DNA of 33,939 bases from Bacteroidota bacterium. GTDB lineage: Bacteria; Bacteroidota; Bacteroidia; Chitinophagales; Chitinophagaceae. The first letter of the stretch is position 1; each line of letters starts with the position of its first letter. The notes beneath the pieces are model-generated. The model saw only the letters and a list, made by a program, of their open reading frames with translations, had not been told where the DNA came from and made no database searches. The translations under genes and the position numbers were made by a program. Where the stretch lies: NCBI GenBank assembly GCA_029561305.1, contig JAKQJG010000005.1, forward strand, positions 1-33,939, in the 5' to 3' direction. This document shows positions 32,501 through 33,939 of the stretch, in pieces.

Positions 32501-33939
32501 TCATTAACGCCAGTGCCGGAGACAATGGAAATATCACTCCTGCCGGCGCAACCAATGTTAATTGCGGTGGCAGTCAAACTTATACGATCACACCCAACAG
32601 TTGCTATCAAATTGCCGACGTATTAGTAAACGGTGTTTCTGTAGGTGCGGTTTCTTCATATACATTTAATAACGTAACGGCTGCAAATACTATTAGTGTG
32701 TTGTTCTCACCCATTACTTATGCAGTTACTGCTTCATCAGGTGAAAACGGAAGCATTAGTCCTTCCGGTGTAACCGATGTCAGTTGCGGCGGAAGTCAAA
32801 CCTATATCATCACGCCTAACAGTTGTTATCAGATTGCCGATGTTTTGGTAAACGGTGTTTCAGTTGGTGCTTTGTCGTCCTATACATTTCATAACATTCA
32901 AGGATTACAATCTATTAGTGTTTCGTTTTTACAAACAACATATAATATTACGGCGTCGTCCGGTGCAAATGGTATGATCAATCCGTTGGGAAATACCAAC
33001 ATTACTTGCGGCAGTAACCAGTCTTATGCTATTGTTGCCGATCCAGGTTATAATATCCAGGATGTGGTAGTTGATGGAGTATCGCAGGGAGCTATCACTA
33101 ATTATTCTTTTGATAATGTTATATCAGATCATAGCATCAGTGCAGTATTCAGTACCGGGTCCTTTACCATCACTGCCAGTGCCGGAGAACACGGAAACAT
33201 TACACCTTCAGGAGCCGTTGGGGTTTCTACCGGATCCAGTCAGTCCTTTGACATTACTGCCAATAGTTGTTATCAAATAGCAGATGTACTGGTGGATGGA
33301 ATTTCAGTTGGTGCAGTTTCTTCTTACACATTTAATAATGTTACAACCCCTCATACCATTGCTGCAAGTTTCTCACAGGTAGTATACGAAATTTCAGCCT
33401 CTGCATCAGGAGAAGGCAGTATTTCACCTGAAGCACTTACTAGTATTGCTTGTGGTGGTACACAGGTATATACTATTACACCCGAACCCTGTTATCAAAT
33501 AGAGGAAGTATTTGTTGATGGCATTTCCGTGGGTGCAGTATCTACTTTTACTTTTGAGAACATAACGGAAGCGCATACAATCAATGCCAGTTTTGTAAGA
33601 TCTGATTACGCTATCACTGCTACAGCAGCCACAGGTGGATCTATCAGTCCTGAGGGCCTTACAAACATTGATTGTGGTGATGAATTGGATTATTCCGTTT
33701 CGCCGGATGAAGGCTTCGTAATCCTGGATGTGCTGGTGGATGGGGTATCTGTTGGCGCTGTCACTTCCTACAACTTCGAAGATGTTTCAGCCAGCCATAC
33801 TATACATGCAGTATTTGCCCCGGTAGACGCTTTCGTCATCAATGCCACTGCTACCCCCAACGGAACCATCACACCTTCAGGGGCTGTTAGTGTTTTATCG
33901 GGAGGCAGCCAGACTTTCACTATCGCAGCCAACATTTGT
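29512..33939 (+). CDS. giant surface repeat protein, 3' end outside window
   Basis: The frame is open for 1476 codons from 29512 to the last base of the window; I translated it through without a stop. The start may be the ATG at 29512 or 29542 (MKKRFAVRKN). Either gives a signal peptide with hydrophobic core IFTLVVLFFTGLLFCG. After a short entry domain (about 42-135), seven PKD/Ig-like units follow. Six of them have QTICSG at the start, YxWTRNN in the middle and FTITPT..GCTGT at the end (about 136-690). From codon 774 (31831) there are nine complete InlB/Flg_new-type repeats of 74-75 residues and a tenth cut by the window edge. No enzyme domain is visible. A T9SS sorting domain would be expected beyond the window. 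Such stalk-like proteins act in adhesion or gliding; that role is inference. Confidence 0.9.
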   Translation, partial: MMSGTGFFRSMKKRFAVRKNIFTLVVLFFTGLLFCGKVNGQATCFGVIDGSTTEFCVVSGSITFSNAVAAGENVQWLTSGDGVFNDPYAQNPTYTPGPVDIANGYAFIYLDVYKDDPVDFCSVLPLVTLHIGSMNATATPATQTICSGSALTNIVFSGGLSSTTYNWTRDNTATITGTAGTSGTGTIRGNLANATADPVSVRFTITPTTGSCTGTPINAVVNVNPRVIASASITSQTTCSGSAITPIAVSSSANNTTYTWTRNNTGSVTGIASSGTSANITGTLTNTSGSPVTVTFTITPTANGCAGTAITSTVTVNPNSNVVTSTPALQSVCSGSPISNITFSGAGGGATYNWTRNNTAGVTGIASSGSGTISGTLTNTTTAPVYVTFTITPTTNSCSNRASVLVSPRPAATATPASQTICSGTAISPVLLTSNISNTTYAWTRNNTASVTGIANSGTGNIAGSLTNTTNSPVTVTFTITPSVNGCTGTAITATVTVTPAPNTATATPSNQTICSGGNVSSITMSGSGGGSVYNWSRDNIALATGIGYSGTGTINGQLINTTGTALTVRFTITPTRNGCVGTPVIANVVVNAASNSASATPLDQTVCSGTPVSQIVLSGATSYTWTRNNTATVTGIAASGTGNISGTLVNTTGAPVNVTFTVIPTIGGCTGLPVIASVLVNPRPTAVITGSQAVCTGGASPNLSIAFTGVAPWSFTYTDGSTPVSLSGSYANSYTFPVPALPAVYTVTTVSDANCVAQAGDITGSANITQQTYTFNASAGLNGNISPAGAIAINCGTNQTYTITPNSGFSVADVLVNGISVGAVTSYTFINVSAPHTISAVFSANAHTITASAGANGSISPSGAVAISNGASQAFTIAAAPCYQISNVLVDGVSIGAVSGYTFNNVTAPHTISASFTQTSYNIIAIAGANGNITPAGTTNVNCGGSQTYTITANSCYQIADVLVNGVSVGAVSSYTFNNVTAANTISASFTQSSYVINASAGDNGNITPAGATNVNCGGSQTYTITPNSCYQIADVLVNGVSVGAVSSYTFNNVTAANTISVLFSPITYAVTASSGENGSISPSGVTDVSCGGSQTYIITPNSCYQIADVLVNGVSVGALSSYTFHNIQGLQSISVSFLQTTYNITASSGANGMINPLGNTNITCGSNQSYAIVADPGYNIQDVVVDGVSQGAITNYSFDNVISDHSISAVFSTGSFTITASAGEHGNITPSGAVGVSTGSSQSFDITANSCYQIADVLVDGISVGAVSSYTFNNVTTPHTIAASFSQVVYEISASASGEGSISPEALTSIACGGTQVYTITPEPCYQIEEVFVDGISVGAVSTFTFENITEAHTINASFVRSDYAITATAATGGSISPEGLTNIDCGDELDYSVSPDEGFVILDVLVDGVSVGAVTSYNFEDVSASHTIHAVFAPVDAFVINATATPNGTITPSGAVSVLSGGSQTFTIAANIC
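29947..31599 (+). repeat. PKD/Ig-like tandem repeats (seven units, about 264-282 bp)
   Basis: The marker codon TGT/TGC of the QTxCSG motif recurs at 29947, 30226, 30508, 30775, 31054, 31333 and 31597. Spacings are 279, 282, 267, 279, 279 and 264 bp. Units share xxQTxCSG, YNWTRNNT, GIASSGTG, LxNTTxxPVxVxFTITPT and GCTGT. The seventh unit (from 31597) has diverged: it begins AVCTGGASPNLSI and lacks the WTR motif. Two cysteines per unit (in CSG and GCTG) could form one disulfide. Confidence 0.8.
31831..33939 (+). repeat. InlB-type tandem repeats, exact 222-bp period
   Basis: Units start at 31831, 32053, 32275, 32497, 32719, 32941, 33163, 33385 and 33607: eight successive steps of exactly 222 bp (74 codons). 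The ninth unit has one extra codon, and a tenth starts at 33832 and is cut by the window edge. The consensus runs YxITASAGxNGxITPxG, then CGGSQTYTITxNSCYQIADV, LVNGVSVGAVSSYTFNNV and TAxHTISAxF. This matches the divergent InlB B-repeat/Flg_new family of surface stalks. Confidence 0.9.

Noticed and set aside
31831-33939. CRISPR-like or rDNA-like tandem repeat
   Set aside because: The 222-bp period is in-frame coding with mostly silent differences, so it is a protein repeat, not a CRISPR array.
29512-33939. Possible frameshift or pseudogene in the last giant gene
   Set aside because: Translating all 1476 codons gave no stop and an unbroken repeat register.

Overview
The window looks like chromosomal DNA of a Bacteroidota bacterium, most likely a member of the Chitinophagaceae. 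The evidence is two giant secreted proteins that end in type IX secretion (T9SS) sorting domains, a third giant surface-type protein, perfect copies of the Bacteroidota -7 promoter element (TAnnTTTG) before several genes, A-rich starts with no Shine-Dalgarno sequence, and housekeeping genes (purK, hpd, rnpB, lpxB) of Bacteroidota type. The family-level placement is inference.

Layout. 1-938 (-) is the 5' part of purK. 1284-1880 (+) is a small outer-membrane beta-barrel protein, 2117-3250 (+) is 4-hydroxyphenylpyruvate dioxygenase, and 3458-4222 (+) is a YafK-type L,D-transpeptidase-fold protein. A structured intergenic stretch (4320-4417) precedes the RNase P RNA gene (about 4513-4965), which has its own promoter and a U-run terminator. 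Two paralogous giant T9SS cargo proteins follow (5277-10226 and 10569-15587). They share a module of about 500-575 residues that occurs once in the first and twice in the second.

Next come a small Spy/CpxP-like basic periplasmic protein (15780-16211), lpxB (16325-17425), and on the minus strand an LVIVD-repeat lipoprotein (17503-18759) and a fatty-acid desaturase (19097-20197). 20460-26934 (+) holds a Gfo/Idh/MocA dehydrogenase, a polyprenyl-phosphate sugar transferase, an M1 metallopeptidase and a GNAT/FemAB-like protein. Arrays of 7-bp repeats lie on both sides of the sugar transferase. 26940-28983 (-) is a two-gene unit: a secreted tyrosinase and a small lipoprotein that resembles the tyrosinase's own C-terminal domain. 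The window ends inside a giant repeat protein (29512 to beyond 33939) with six to seven PKD/Ig-like units and then nine full plus one partial InlB-type units on an exact 222-bp period.

Most of the window serves the cell envelope: surface adhesin-like proteins, lipid A, glycan priming, membrane lipid desaturation, murein editing and lipoproteins. The most original lead is the tyrosinase plus stand-alone C-terminal-domain lipoprotein pair. After that come the heptad-repeat arrays, one of which runs to within 2 bp of a -7 promoter element, and the unnamed repeated module of the T9SS giants. I found no CRISPR array, transposase, integrase or tRNA.
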